From contig CALSSL010000002.1 in the NCBI GenBank assembly GCA_943789005.1, forward strand, positions 252,532 through 316,531: a stretch of DNA of 64,000 nucleotides, given 5' to 3'. A program made the translations under genes and the position numbers. The DNA comes from an uncultured SAR86 cluster bacterium (GTDB lineage: Bacteria; Pseudomonadota; Gammaproteobacteria; Magnimaribacterales; D2472). Below, piece after piece: positions 8,658-17,906 of the stretch. Each line of letters starts with the position of its first letter. The stretch's first letter is position 1. The notes under the pieces are model-generated. The model worked only from the letters and a program-made list of their open reading frames with translations, searched no databases and had not been told where the DNA came from.

Positions 8658-10442
8658 TTGGATAAAAATGTAATTAAAATTGCTAACTGTAGCGGGTTTT
8701 ATGGAGATAAATTATCAGCTGCTAAAGATATGGTTGATGGGGGTCCTATTGATGTGCTAACTGGCGATTACTTAGCGGAACTCACCATGACAATTCTTTA
8801 TAGTCAAAAACTTCAAAGAGGAGAGGATAAGGGTTATGTAGGAACATTTTTAAAACAAGTAAAAGAGATTGCCCAAGATTGCAAAGATAAAAATATAAAA
8901 ATTGTTACTAATGCTGGTGGGTTAAATCCTAAATCAATGGCTCATGAGATTGAAAAAATTTTAGATGAACTTTCTATTGAGCTTAAGGTTGCATTTATTG
9001 ATGGAGATGACTTAATGCCATCAATAGATGAACTAGAAAAACTTGGGGAAAACTTTATTAATATTGATAAGAAAAAATCATTAAAGGAATCTGGCTACAG
9101 TCCAATAACAGCAAATGTTTATTTAGGAGCTTGGGGAATAAAAGAAGCCCTTGATAATGGAGCTGATATTGTTGTTTGTCCGAGAGTTACAGATGCGGCT
9201 TTAGTCATTGGTCCAGCTGCATGGAAATTTAATTGGAAGCGTCATGATTATGACGCCCTTGCTGGAGCTCTAGCCGCTGGACACATTATTGAATGCGGCT
9301 GCCAAGCAACTGGTGGTAATTATGCTTTTTTTAAAGAAGTTCCAAGTTTTGATAATGTTGGTTATCCTATAGCTGAAATAGAAGAAGATGGAAGTTTCAC
9401 GATTACAAAGCATCCAGGCACTGGTGGTCTAGTTTCTGTAGGAACAGTAACAGCTCAACTTTTATATGAAATAAGCTCTCCAGCATATATTAATCCTGAT
9501 GTCATAGCCCATTTTGATACCTTAGAAATAGAGCAAATTTCTGATGATAGAGTCTATGTCTCTGGTTGCAGAGGCAGCTCCCCTCCTAATACTCATAAAG
9601 TTTGTGTAAATCTTGCTGGAGGACATAGAAATGGTATGGAATTAATTCTAACTGGAATTGATATTGAAGAAAAAGCAAAGTCTTTTGTAGATACATTATT
9701 TAATTCTCTTGGCGGAAAAGATCAATTTGATGAGGTTGTAATTGATTTACATCAAACACAAAAAAATAATCCGAATTCTAATGAAGAAGCAATGGCATCA
9801 TTGAATATATCAGTTAAATCTATGGACCCAAACCTTGTTGGCAGACTTTTTACTGCAAAAATAGTTGAATTATCTTTATCAAATTATCCTGGATTCTTTG
9901 CTAGAAGTTCAGTTAAGCCTAATGGGCCTGTGATAGTTTATTGGCCAACATTGATTGATAGTAAATATGTAAAAGAAAAGGTTTACATCGATGGAAAGGT
10001 CATTGATATAACTCCAACAAACCAGCTTAATTTAGAAGAAATGTTTTATCAAAGACAGCCTGTAAAGATTTCTAAGGCGCCAAAAGCTGATTTAACCGAA
10101 AGATTGTTCGGTGAAATTTTTGGAACAAGATCTGGTGACAAAGGTGGCTGTGCTAATTTAGGTGTATGGGCAAAAAATAATGAGTCATTTGCTTTTCTTC
10201 ATGATTTTTTAACCATTGAAAAGTTAAAAGAGCTTATGCCTGACCTTGCTCAATTTGATATAGATAGATATGAACTACCCAATATTAAGTCATTAAATTT
10301 TTATATTCATGATATTCTCGAAGATGGTGTTTCATCAAACAACAGAATAGACAGTCAAGCAAAATCTCTAGGAGAATATTTAAGAGCAAAATTAATAAAA
10401 ATACCCTCGTCTTTAATTCAGGAGAAAAATAATGGCCAATAA
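8658..10442 (+). CDS. atuA: AtuA-like acyclic terpene utilisation protein (DUF1446)
   Basis: 594 residues with both parts of the AtuA family: a long DUF1446 domain (IANCSGFYGDKLSAA at the start, NAGGLNP, CPRVTDAALVIGPAAW, ATGGNYAFF) and the C-terminal AtuA-like ferredoxin-fold domain from about residue 488 (IFGTRSGDKGGCANLGVW). The start is a TTG at 8658, chosen because a GGAG Shine-Dalgarno lies at 8647-8650 and the family's N-terminal motif follows at once. AtuA is required for citronellol/geraniol growth in Pseudomonas but its reaction is not settled. Its presence with a biotin carboxylase is the main reason to read this operon as acyclic-isoprenoid breakdown. Confidence 0.82.
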   Translation: MDKNVIKIANCSGFYGDKLSAAKDMVDGGPIDVLTGDYLAELTMTILYSQKLQRGEDKGYVGTFLKQVKEIAQDCKDKNIKIVTNAGGLNPKSMAHEIEKILDELSIELKVAFIDGDDLMPSIDELEKLGENFINIDKKKSLKESGYSPITANVYLGAWGIKEALDNGADIVVCPRVTDAALVIGPAAWKFNWKRHDYDALAGALAAGHIIECGCQATGGNYAFFKEVPSFDNVGYPIAEIEEDGSFTITKHPGTGGLVSVGTVTAQLLYEISSPAYINPDVIAHFDTLEIEQISDDRVYVSGCRGSSPPNTHKVCVNLAGGHRNGMELILTGIDIEEKAKSFVDTLFNSLGGKDQFDEVVIDLHQTQKNNPNSNEEAMASLNISVKSMDPNLVGRLFTAKIVELSLSNYPGFFARSSVKPNGPVIVYWPTLIDSKYVKEKVYIDGKVIDITPTNQLNLEEMFYQRQPVKISKAPKADLTERLFGEIFGTRSGDKGGCANLGVWAKNNESFAFLHDFLTIEKLKELMPDLAQFDIDRYELPNIKSLNFYIHDILEDGVSSNNRIDSQAKSLGEYLRAKLIKIPSSLIQEKNNGQ

Positions 10443-11223
10443 TAAACTCACGCTTGATGGGTTAATTTTTGAAGCAACAAAAATTAATTTTCATAACAAT
10501 ATTTTGACAATTACACTAAATAGGCCTGAAAAAAAGAATGCTATAAATAATGTAATGATGAACGAAATTAATTATGCACTTGCATATGCGAAACAAGAAA
10601 GGTCTATAAGAGTTGTAGTAATTGATGCAAAAGGTGATATTTTTTGTGCTGGAGCAGACCTTAACAGAGCAGAATCAAATTCAAATGTTCCAAAATTAGA
10701 TGATGTAAATGATATTAGTCTTGCTATAAGGCATTTATACAAACCAGTTATTTGTAAAATTCAGGGGTCTGTTTTAGCAGGTGCCTTATTAATGGTAACT
10801 AATGCCACTCATGCTATAGCAGTAGAAACTGCACAATTTTCAGCCCCTGAAATTAAAAGAGGCTTATGGCCATTTATGGTAATGGCAGGTCTATTTAGAG
10901 TAATGCCAAAGCGAGCTGGTCTTGATTTTATTATGAGAGGAGAAAGTATTTCTGCTGATGAAGCGTTAGATTGGGGCTTGATTAATAAAATAGTTTCTAA
11001 GGAAGAATTAGATGAGAATGTTGATAATCTTGCAAGTCAGCTAGCATCTCTAGCTCCAAATACTATGCAAATGGGATTAGAAGCATACGAAAAACAAGAT
11101 GGGATGGTTTTTGATGAGGCATTGCCCTATTTACAGAAGCAAATTGCTGAATGCTTTAATAGTGAAGATGCCCAAGAAGGGATTAAAGCATTTTTAGAAA
11201 AAAGAGAGCCAAATTGGAAATAA
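10432..11223 (+). CDS. Enoyl-CoA hydratase/isomerase family protein
   Basis: 263-residue crotonase-fold enzyme: NRPEKKNAI near the N-terminus, the CoA/oxyanion segment FCAGADLNRAES, GSVLAGALLMV and the FSAPEIKRGLWP region. It probably hydrates the carboxylated unsaturated acyl-CoA made by the carboxylase (the AtuE/LiuC step), as inferred from position. An AGGAG ribosome site lies about 10 bases before the ATG and the gene overlaps the end of the AtuA-like gene by 11 bases, so expression is tightly coupled. Confidence 0.82.
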   Translation: MANNKLTLDGLIFEATKINFHNNILTITLNRPEKKNAINNVMMNEINYALAYAKQERSIRVVVIDAKGDIFCAGADLNRAESNSNVPKLDDVNDISLAIRHLYKPVICKIQGSVLAGALLMVTNATHAIAVETAQFSAPEIKRGLWPFMVMAGLFRVMPKRAGLDFIMRGESISADEALDWGLINKIVSKEELDENVDNLASQLASLAPNTMQMGLEAYEKQDGMVFDEALPYLQKQIAECFNSEDAQEGIKAFLEKREPNWK

Positions 11224-11241
11224 TGGAAAGATGATATAAAT

Positions 11242-12478
11242 ATGGACTTAAATTTTAGACCAGAATATAAAGATTTTAGAAAGGAAGTAGAAGCTTTCTG
11301 TAATAAGTGGAAAGGAGTTTATTTTAAAAATGCATCTAATAGTCCATTGCTAGATCTTACTTCCTCTGGTTCTAATGAGGGAAATAAAATAATAACAAGA
11401 CAAAAATGGCAAAAAATACTAATTGAAAATGGGTATTTTGCTAGGTCTATTCCTAAAGAGTACGGTGGTTTTGGTGGTGAAAATGATGAAATAAAAAATA
11501 GAATTATTGCATCAGAGTTTGCTTATCATGGCATTCCATCACCAATGAGTGGACAAGGAATCGATATGCTAGTGCCAACTCTTCTTGAGCTTGGGACAGA
11601 AGAACAAAAACAAAAATATATTAAAAAAACTCTGCATGGGGAAATGATATGGTGCCAAGGTTATTCTGAGCCAAATGCTGGCAGTGATCTTGCTAGCCTA
11701 CAAACAAAGGCTGAGCTAATAGATGGAAAATGGATAATTAACGGACAAAAAATATGGACTAGTACTGCCCAATATTCACAAATGATGTTTTGTCTTGTAA
11801 GAACAGAACCCGAAGCTAAGAAACATGCTGGAATTAGTTATTTACTAATACCAATGGGTACTCCAGGTATTGATGTAAGGCCATTGATTGATATGACTCT
11901 TAAAGCAGGCTTCAATGAGGTGTTTTTTACTGATGTAGCTATCCCAGAAGAAAATATTGTAGGGAAAAGAGGCGAAGGATGGGCTGTAGCAAATGCAACC
12001 CTCACACATGAAAGAGGATCTTTAACTAATCCAAATGCGACAATGAGTAGAGTCAATGCATTAATAGATAGGATGAAAGAGGATACTATTAATGGCATAA
12101 GATTGATTGATATTCCTGTTTACAGAGATAAATTGATAGCACTTCAAGCAAAAGTAACTGCCTTTCAATCTAATTCATTGCGAGTTTTATCAGCAAAGCT
12201 TAATCCAGGCCAAGATGTAAAAATGGCTGGAATGATACAAAAGTATTATGGGACTGAGCTTAGGCATGAATTAGAGGGTTTTGCTGTTGATGTTATGGGA
12301 GAGCTTGGCACTTTGTATGAAGATAGCCCTCTACCTGAAAGATAAAGGCTCATGGCAATTTTTATATATGTATTATCTAGGACTGATAATTGGCGGTGGC
12401 ACTAGTCAAATACAAAAAAATATAATCTCTGAAAGAGGACTTGGGATGCCAAGAGAACCAAAAATCTCCGGAGTCTAA
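11242..12478 (+). CDS. Acyl-CoA dehydrogenase, interrupted by one extra base
   Basis: FAD-dependent alpha,beta-dehydrogenation of an acyl-CoA. Frame 1 gives an N-terminal 367 residues with WCQGYSEPNAGSDLASL, KIWTSTAQ and THERGS, then stops at 12345. The missing C-terminus (GLIIGGGTSQIQKNII...ERGLGMPRE) is intact in the next frame to 12478. Removing one A from the GAAAG at about 12334-12338 restores a continuous 411-residue protein through ...PEDKGSWQF. I read this as a homopolymer consensus error, not a dead gene. It sits in the operon where the AtuD citronellyl-CoA dehydrogenase would be expected. Confidence 0.8.
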
Positions 12479-12479
12479 T

Positions 12480-13568
12480 ATGTATTTTGGTCTATCTGAA
12501 GAACAACAATTTTTCAAAGATAATGTTAATAAGTTTTTGAATGATCATGCATCTCTAGATATTGTAAAAAAAATTATTGATAACAATGATTTGGACATCA
12601 AAAATGAAATTGCTAATGGCATATTAAATCTTGGAATAAATAGCTTACTGGTTCCAGAAAAGTATGGAGGCCTAGGTTTAGATCTTCTATTTGCTGCAGC
12701 AGTTTCACAAAGTTTGGGAGAAAATGTTGCGCCCTTCTCTTTTGCTGGATCCTACGTAATGGCACCAATAGCCCTATCTTTAGGAGGAAATGAAGACCAA
12801 AAAAATAAGTATCTTAATTCTATAGTGAATAATAAAATGAAATTTGCAGTAGGTTTTTCTGAATATATTGCAGCAAGAAATAATTTTGGATTCTTGTTTA
12901 AAAATAATACCGTTTCTGGAAAATCTATATTTGTACTAGATGTTGAAAATTCAACGCATCTATTGATAGCTGATGAGGCTGGTCAGATTGGGGTTATAAA
13001 TATCAATGATAAAAATATAAAGCTTACAGAACTTACAACTGTAGATAAAACAAGAACATACTTTGAGATACAATTTGAAAAAGCATTAGTTGATATACTA
13101 GAAGAAACAAAAAGCAATATTAATGCTGTTACAAGATCTATTGATGCAGGAAGAATTGTTTTGGCAGCAGACTCACTTGGAGCTTCTGAAGCATTACTAA
13201 CAAAAGCTGTTGAGTATTCTAAAGAGAGAAAACAATTTGGCAGAGCAATTGGATCCTTTCAAGCTGTAAAACATATGTGTGCAGAGATGGCGGCAGATCT
13301 TGAACCATGTTACTCATTGGTATGGCATGCAGCCCATTGTTTTGATAATATTCCTGATGAATCAAGGTTGATGTCATGTCATGCCAAGTCACATGTCTCA
13401 GATGTTTCGAAAGTTATAGCTAAAAAAGCTACTGAAGTGCATGGAGGAATGGGTTTTACTGATCTTATGGGCATACATTATTGGTTTAAAAGGATTGGAG
13501 TAAATAGACAAAATCTAGGCTCTCCTGAAACTATTAGAGAAGAAGCAGCAAAAATACAAAATTTATAA
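12480..13568 (+). CDS. Second acyl-CoA dehydrogenase of the operon
   Basis: 362-residue acyl-CoA dehydrogenase, shorter and more divergent than its upstream neighbour. I start at ATG 12480 (MYFGLSEEQQFF), the normal family start, one base after the previous stop; the open frame to the left is not needed. The C-terminal helical domain is well kept: SKERKQFGRAIGSFQAVKH and ATEVHGGMGFT. The middle beta domain is weakly conserved. Two dehydrogenases side by side often form a heteromeric enzyme in steroid and isoprenoid catabolic operons, so this pair may work as an alpha2beta2 complex; that is inference. Confidence 0.82.
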   Translation: MYFGLSEEQQFFKDNVNKFLNDHASLDIVKKIIDNNDLDIKNEIANGILNLGINSLLVPEKYGGLGLDLLFAAAVSQSLGENVAPFSFAGSYVMAPIALSLGGNEDQKNKYLNSIVNNKMKFAVGFSEYIAARNNFGFLFKNNTVSGKSIFVLDVENSTHLLIADEAGQIGVININDKNIKLTELTTVDKTRTYFEIQFEKALVDILEETKSNINAVTRSIDAGRIVLAADSLGASEALLTKAVEYSKERKQFGRAIGSFQAVKHMCAEMAADLEPCYSLVWHAAHCFDNIPDESRLMSCHAKSHVSDVSKVIAKKATEVHGGMGFTDLMGIHYWFKRIGVNRQNLGSPETIREEAAKIQNL

Positions 13569-13572
13569 AATA

Positions 13573-15600
13573 GTGATTAAACATAAACTCATTTGGTCTT
13601 TCATATGCCTTGCCTTGATTTCATGTGGCAATTCAACCTACGAACCTCAAGAATACATTTCAACCAATCTAAATGATGAAAGAATTGAGTTAAGTCAAGA
13701 AATTTTTAATAAGCTTAAAAAAGAACACTACTTAAAAAACTTCGTTAATGAAGATTTTAATAAAGAATATATAGAAGCCTTAATTAAAAGACTTGATGAA
13801 AATAAATTATATTTTCTAAAGCCAGAAATTGAGGAGTTTTATAAGAAAGCTAATGCATATGATGGTCCTAGTTTTGATATAGATTTATCATATTCGATTA
13901 TAAATTTATATTTTAAGAGGTTGATTTTATTTTCAGAATTTCAAATTTCATTAATTGAAAAAGATTCGTTTAACTTGCAGCAAGACGACTACATAGATAT
14001 TTATTATGAAGATAACGAATGGCCTAAAACGGACGAAAATCTAAAAAAAATATGGAGAGATGAGACAAAGAATGATTTCTTGGTAGCAATGATGTCCGAT
14101 ACTTTGTCTGAAGACCCAAAGGAAGGTCTATTAAAAAGATATACGAATAGAATTAGAAGAATTCAACAACAAAATGAAGAAGATATTTTTTCCATTGCAG
14201 TCAATTCCTTAGCAAATCAGTTTGATCCGCATTCCTCGTACCTGTCACCTAGATCAGCAGAAGATTTTGATATGAACATGAGCCTAAAACTTGAGGGTAT
14301 TGGCGCCCTTTTAGGTGCAGAAGATGATTATACGAAAATAGTTAGCTTGGTAGCCGGAGGTCCTGCAGAAAAATCTGGAGCAATACTACCCGAAGATAGA
14401 ATAACAAGAATAAGGCAAATAGATTCTGAAATTAATGAATATGTTGATGTCGTGGGTTGGCGCATAGATGAGGTTGTAGATTTAATTAGAGGTGAATCAG
14501 GTACCCAAGTTGAAATTGAGTTCATTTCATCTGATTCAGCTGAAAATACTAGAAAACTTGTAACTCTGACAAGAGAAGAAATTAAATTAGAAGATAGAGC
14601 AGCTAAATCAAAAATTTATGAGGCTGATGATGGAAATAAAATTGGCATTATTGATCTACCATCCTTTTATATTGACTTTAACGCTTATCAAAACAGAGAT
14701 TCTGATTATAGAAGTAGCAGCAAAGATGTTAAAAAAATTCTTAATGACTTTAATAATGAGAATGTAGATGCTGTAATTTTAGATCTAAGAAATAACGGTG
14801 GTGGCGCTTTAATAGAAGCAAATAAAATAGTAGGTCTTTTTGTTGCCTCAGGACCAACGGTTCAAGTTAAGCATAAAGCCGGATATATGCAACCATACGG
14901 TGACAATAGAGCTAAGCAAGTATGGGAAAAACCAATTGCTATATTAGTAAATCGTTACTCAGCATCAGCATCAGAGATTGTGGCTGGCGCTATACAAGAT
15001 TACAAACGAGGAATAGTTATTGGTCAACGAACATTTGGAAAAGGAACTGTTCAAAGTTTAGAAAGCCTTTCTAAGGGTCAAATCAAAATTACTGAGTCTA
15101 AATATTATAGAGTAGACGGATCAAGCACACAAAATAAAGGCGTGATACCAGATATAGAATTACTATCCACATGGGATATAGAATCTGTAGGTGAAAGTTC
15201 GTACCCTACTGCAATGGAGTGGGATACTGTAAGACCTTATAGACATAAGAAATTCAAGTTTGATGATAATCAAATTGAAAAAATAAATAATTTATACTCA
15301 CAAAGGTTGAATGAAGATCCAAATCTAAAATATTTAGCTAAAGTTAGAGAAAGATACGATCAAAATAAAGATAAAAAATTATTAAGTCTAAATATAGATA
15401 CAAGAAAATTAGAGAAAGAAGCAAGAAGAGCATGGCTGCTTGAGATTGAAAATGATAGAAGAAAAGTTCTAGGACTTTCTACATTTGAATCATATGAAAA
15501 ACTTGAAGAAAATAATAAAAATGAAAATAAAGATAACGATGAAAAAATTGATCTTAACAAAGATTTTCTTCTTGATAGAATCAACCAATATCGTCAATGA
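13573..15600 (+). CDS. prc: Tail-specific C-terminal processing protease (S41, Prc/Tsp)
   Basis: 675-residue periplasmic serine protease. The GTG start at 13573 gives a lipoprotein-like signal (LALISCG). Then come a helical region, a PDZ domain at about 230-330 (LEGIGALLG, VVGWRIDEVVDLIRGESGT) and the S41 catalytic domain with LDLRNNGGG, the nucleophile in RYSASASEI and the catalytic Lys in FGKGTVQS. The C-terminal extension is Lys/Glu rich. Prc trims or degrades periplasmic proteins with nonpolar tails and controls peptidoglycan hydrolases. It begins five bases after the acyl-CoA dehydrogenase, so it may be read through from that operon. Confidence 0.88.
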   Translation: MIKHKLIWSFICLALISCGNSTYEPQEYISTNLNDERIELSQEIFNKLKKEHYLKNFVNEDFNKEYIEALIKRLDENKLYFLKPEIEEFYKKANAYDGPSFDIDLSYSIINLYFKRLILFSEFQISLIEKDSFNLQQDDYIDIYYEDNEWPKTDENLKKIWRDETKNDFLVAMMSDTLSEDPKEGLLKRYTNRIRRIQQQNEEDIFSIAVNSLANQFDPHSSYLSPRSAEDFDMNMSLKLEGIGALLGAEDDYTKIVSLVAGGPAEKSGAILPEDRITRIRQIDSEINEYVDVVGWRIDEVVDLIRGESGTQVEIEFISSDSAENTRKLVTLTREEIKLEDRAAKSKIYEADDGNKIGIIDLPSFYIDFNAYQNRDSDYRSSSKDVKKILNDFNNENVDAVILDLRNNGGGALIEANKIVGLFVASGPTVQVKHKAGYMQPYGDNRAKQVWEKPIAILVNRYSASASEIVAGAIQDYKRGIVIGQRTFGKGTVQSLESLSKGQIKITESKYYRVDGSSTQNKGVIPDIELLSTWDIESVGESSYPTAMEWDTVRPYRHKKFKFDDNQIEKINNLYSQRLNEDPNLKYLAKVRERYDQNKDKKLLSLNIDTRKLEKEARRAWLLEIENDRRKVLGLSTFESYEKLEENNKNENKDNDEKIDLNKDFLLDRINQYRQ

Positions 15601-15647
15601 TTACATTAATATGAATAAAAAAATTCTTTTAAGCGAAAGAGACTAAA

Positions 15648-16460
15648 ATGAGAATAGTATCTTTTAACATCAATAGTATTAGAGCACGCCCTCATCAATT
15701 AATTCACCTCAGAGATACGCTTGATCCTGATGTCATTGGACTCCAAGAAACAAAAGTAAATGATCCCGATTTTCCCTTAGAAATAATTGAAGAGATTGGA
15801 TACCATCCAGAGTATTGGGGTCAAAAAGGTCATTATGGTGTTGCTTTTTTAAGCAAAGAAAAACCAATTAAAACTGTTAAAGGGTTTAAAGATGATACTG
15901 AAGATGATCAAAAAAGATTTATTCAATGCACCTTTAGTTCAAAAAGCTCAGAAATAACAATTATGAATGGTTACTTTCCTCAAGGTGAAAATATACATCA
16001 TGAAACAAAATTTCCTAAAAAGATTAAATACTATGACGATTTATATAAGCACATAAAAACTCTTAAAAAAACAAAAAGAAATCTAGTAGTTATGGGTGAC
16101 TTTAATGTAGCGCCTGAAGATATAGATATAGGAATAGGTCCTGAAAGTGTTAAAAGATGGTTGCGTGATGGAAAAACTTCTTTCCAACCTCAAGAGAGAG
16201 AGATGTGGAATAGTATTAAAGATTTAGGTTTCGTTGATTCTTGGAGAACAAAGTTTCCTAAGGAATCATCAATATATTCTTGGTTTGATTACAGATCTAA
16301 GATGTTTGATGATGACCCCAAAAGAGGGCTTAGAATTGATCACATAATGGTTTCAAATGATTTAAGCGAATCAATCTCTGATGTTGGAATCGATTATGAT
16401 TCAAGAGCCATGGAAAAGCCATCCGACCATTGTCCTGTTTGGGTGGATTTAAATATATAG
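15648..16460 (+). CDS. xthA: Exodeoxyribonuclease III
   Basis: 270-residue EEP-fold AP endonuclease/3'-5' exonuclease of base-excision repair. Conserved elements: NINSIRARPHQL at the N-terminus, LQETK (metal-binding Glu), NGYFPQG, GDFNVAPEDIDIG (Asp/Asn active site), RIDHIM and the terminal SDHCPVW with the catalytic Asp-His. Length is normal for XthA. A GAGAC element six bases before the ATG is the likely ribosome site. Followed after ten bases by a GNAT gene on the same strand. Confidence 0.93.
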   Translation: MRIVSFNINSIRARPHQLIHLRDTLDPDVIGLQETKVNDPDFPLEIIEEIGYHPEYWGQKGHYGVAFLSKEKPIKTVKGFKDDTEDDQKRFIQCTFSSKSSEITIMNGYFPQGENIHHETKFPKKIKYYDDLYKHIKTLKKTKRNLVVMGDFNVAPEDIDIGIGPESVKRWLRDGKTSFQPQEREMWNSIKDLGFVDSWRTKFPKESSIYSWFDYRSKMFDDDPKRGLRIDHIMVSNDLSESISDVGIDYDSRAMEKPSDHCPVWVDLNI

Positions 16461-16470
16461 ATATATCTTT

Positions 16471-16914
16471 ATGTCTGATAACTTCGAAATAAGGTCGCCC
16501 GCCACAAAAGAAGAGTGGAAAAGATATGATGATTTTAGATGGGAAGTTCTAAGAAAACCATTAAAAATGTCGCACATACCTCTAAAGGATGATCTAGAAG
16601 ATAAAAGTGTTCATCTGATGGGTGTTACTTCCAAAGGGGAAGTTGTTGCTTGCGGAAGGCTTCATTTAAATACCTCTTACGAAGCACAAATTAGATATAT
16701 GGGAGTAAGTGAGGATTTGAGAAGATCAGGCATTGGCTCCAAAATGATTAAAAAACTAGAAGAAGAAGCTAGTAAACAAGGTGCGAGTCAAATCATGTTA
16801 AATGCAAGAGAAAATGCTGTTTCTTTTTATAAATCTCTTGGTTATTTTGAAGCTGGTCCATATGAGTCTGATATTCAAATTCCTCATACCAGAATGGAAA
16901 AAATAATATCTTAG
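16471..16914 (+). CDS. GNAT-family N-acetyltransferase
   Basis: 147 residues, one GNAT domain. The acetyl-CoA pyrophosphate loop is visible as VSEDLRRSGIGSKMI (R-x-x-G-x-G type), preceded by the beta4 strand RYMGV and followed by NARENAVSFYKSLGYF, a standard beta5/helix 4 pattern. It resembles ElaA-like and YjcF-like acetyltransferases. Substrate unknown. Abuts the convergent tadA without spacer. Confidence 0.8.
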   Translation: MSDNFEIRSPATKEEWKRYDDFRWEVLRKPLKMSHIPLKDDLEDKSVHLMGVTSKGEVVACGRLHLNTSYEAQIRYMGVSEDLRRSGIGSKMIKKLEEEASKQGASQIMLNARENAVSFYKSLGYFEAGPYESDIQIPHTRMEKIIS

Positions 16915-17370
16915 CTATCTTTTATTTTTAAAAAAATCTTTTAAAAGTTTTGAACTCTCCTCTTTCATTAAGCCATATCTATATGAAACTTTATGATTAA
17001 AGCTAATTCTGTCGAGTAAATTGTCAATTGAAATAATGCTCCCAGTTTTTGGTTCTGGAGCAGCAAAAACAATTTCATCAATTCTTGCATCAACTATTGC
17101 TTTTATACACATGTGACAGGGTTCAAGAGAAATATAAATCGTTGATTTGTTTAATCTATAATTTTTAACTTTTTTTGACGCGTCTATTATTGCTTCTATC
17201 TCAGCATGAGATGAAACATTCTGATTCTCAATTACTCTATTTCTTCCTTTGCCAATTATTTTATTTTGCTGGACTATTACGGCACCTACTGGCACCTCAT
17301 TATTGGTAAAGGCTTTTTCTGCTTCTTGAATAGCCAAGCTCATAAATGAGCTATCATCATTAGTAAACAT
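16915..17370 (-). CDS. tadA: tRNA(Arg) adenosine-34 deaminase
   Basis: 151-residue zinc deaminase that converts A34 to inosine in tRNA-Arg(ACG). The zinc site is complete: HAEIEAI (His ligand and catalytic Glu) and PCHMC (two Cys ligands). NEVPVGAVIV and EPKTGSI are the usual flanking segments. Length is normal. It lies five bases downstream of the CIA30-like gene on the same strand, so the two are probably co-transcribed. Confidence 0.92.
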   Translation of the reverse strand: MFTNDDSSFMSLAIQEAEKAFTNNEVPVGAVIVQQNKIIGKGRNRVIENQNVSSHAEIEAIIDASKKVKNYRLNKSTIYISLEPCHMCIKAIVDARIDEIVFAAPEPKTGSIISIDNLLDRISFNHKVSYRYGLMKEESSKLLKDFFKNKR

Positions 17371-17375
17371 TTTAA

Positions 17376-17906
17376 TTAATATAACTCTATTTTTGCTATA
17401 TCTAGTTGTGCTTGAAAATCCTTGCCATAAGCAGCAAATGCAATCGTTCTAATTTTGGAAATATTCATTCTTTTGCGCATATAAAAATTTGATTTCTCAA
17501 AAGACGAAAACGGAATTTCTATTATTGACCAATCTTCTTTGGGTTGGAATATAGCAATGTATCTATCCCATGGAAACCTGCTTGAAGGAGTTCTTATCCA
17601 CATATAATAATCATCACTTGTTCCTCTGACAGTAAATCTGATGCCTTGATAATCTTCTGCATTTACAGGAAAGTTAATAATAGATTGAATAAATCCACCA
17701 TTATTTTTTGTACTCACATTTCCTTCTAATCGATAAAATTTATCAGTGCCGTCATCCATTTCATAAAAATTAACTTCAGATATCCCACCCATGACATTAT
17801 CTGATATAGCGCTCCAATTCGCTCTTGTTTTGTCTAAGTCATCGATAATCGTAGAAGAAATATTCATGGTAAAAATTATTAGTAAATAAAGAAATAAATT
17901 TTGCAT
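17376..17906 (-). CDS. CIA30-like secreted beta-sandwich protein
   Basis: 176 residues: a short N-terminal hydrophobic signal (LFLYLLIIFTMNISS), then one CIA30/galactose-binding-like domain. Diagnostic parts are WSAISDNVMGGIS at the start, GGFIQSIINFP, YQGIRFTVRG, DDYYMWIRT and the final IEIPFSSFE. In mitochondria CIA30 assists complex I assembly; bacterial secreted members have no fixed role. Its start overlaps the stop of the GcvT/DmdA-like gene by one base, so the two form one transcript. Confidence 0.75.
   Translation of the reverse strand: MQNLFLYLLIIFTMNISSTIIDDLDKTRANWSAISDNVMGGISEVNFYEMDDGTDKFYRLEGNVSTKNNGGFIQSIINFPVNAEDYQGIRFTVRGTSDDYYMWIRTPSSRFPWDRYIAIFQPKEDWSIIEIPFSSFEKSNFYMRKRMNISKIRTIAFAAYGKDFQAQLDIAKIELY

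Noticed and set aside
12281-12478. Separate small gene encoding GLIIGGGTSQIQKN
   Set aside because: It is the C-terminus of the acyl-CoA dehydrogenase displaced by one extra base in an A-run.
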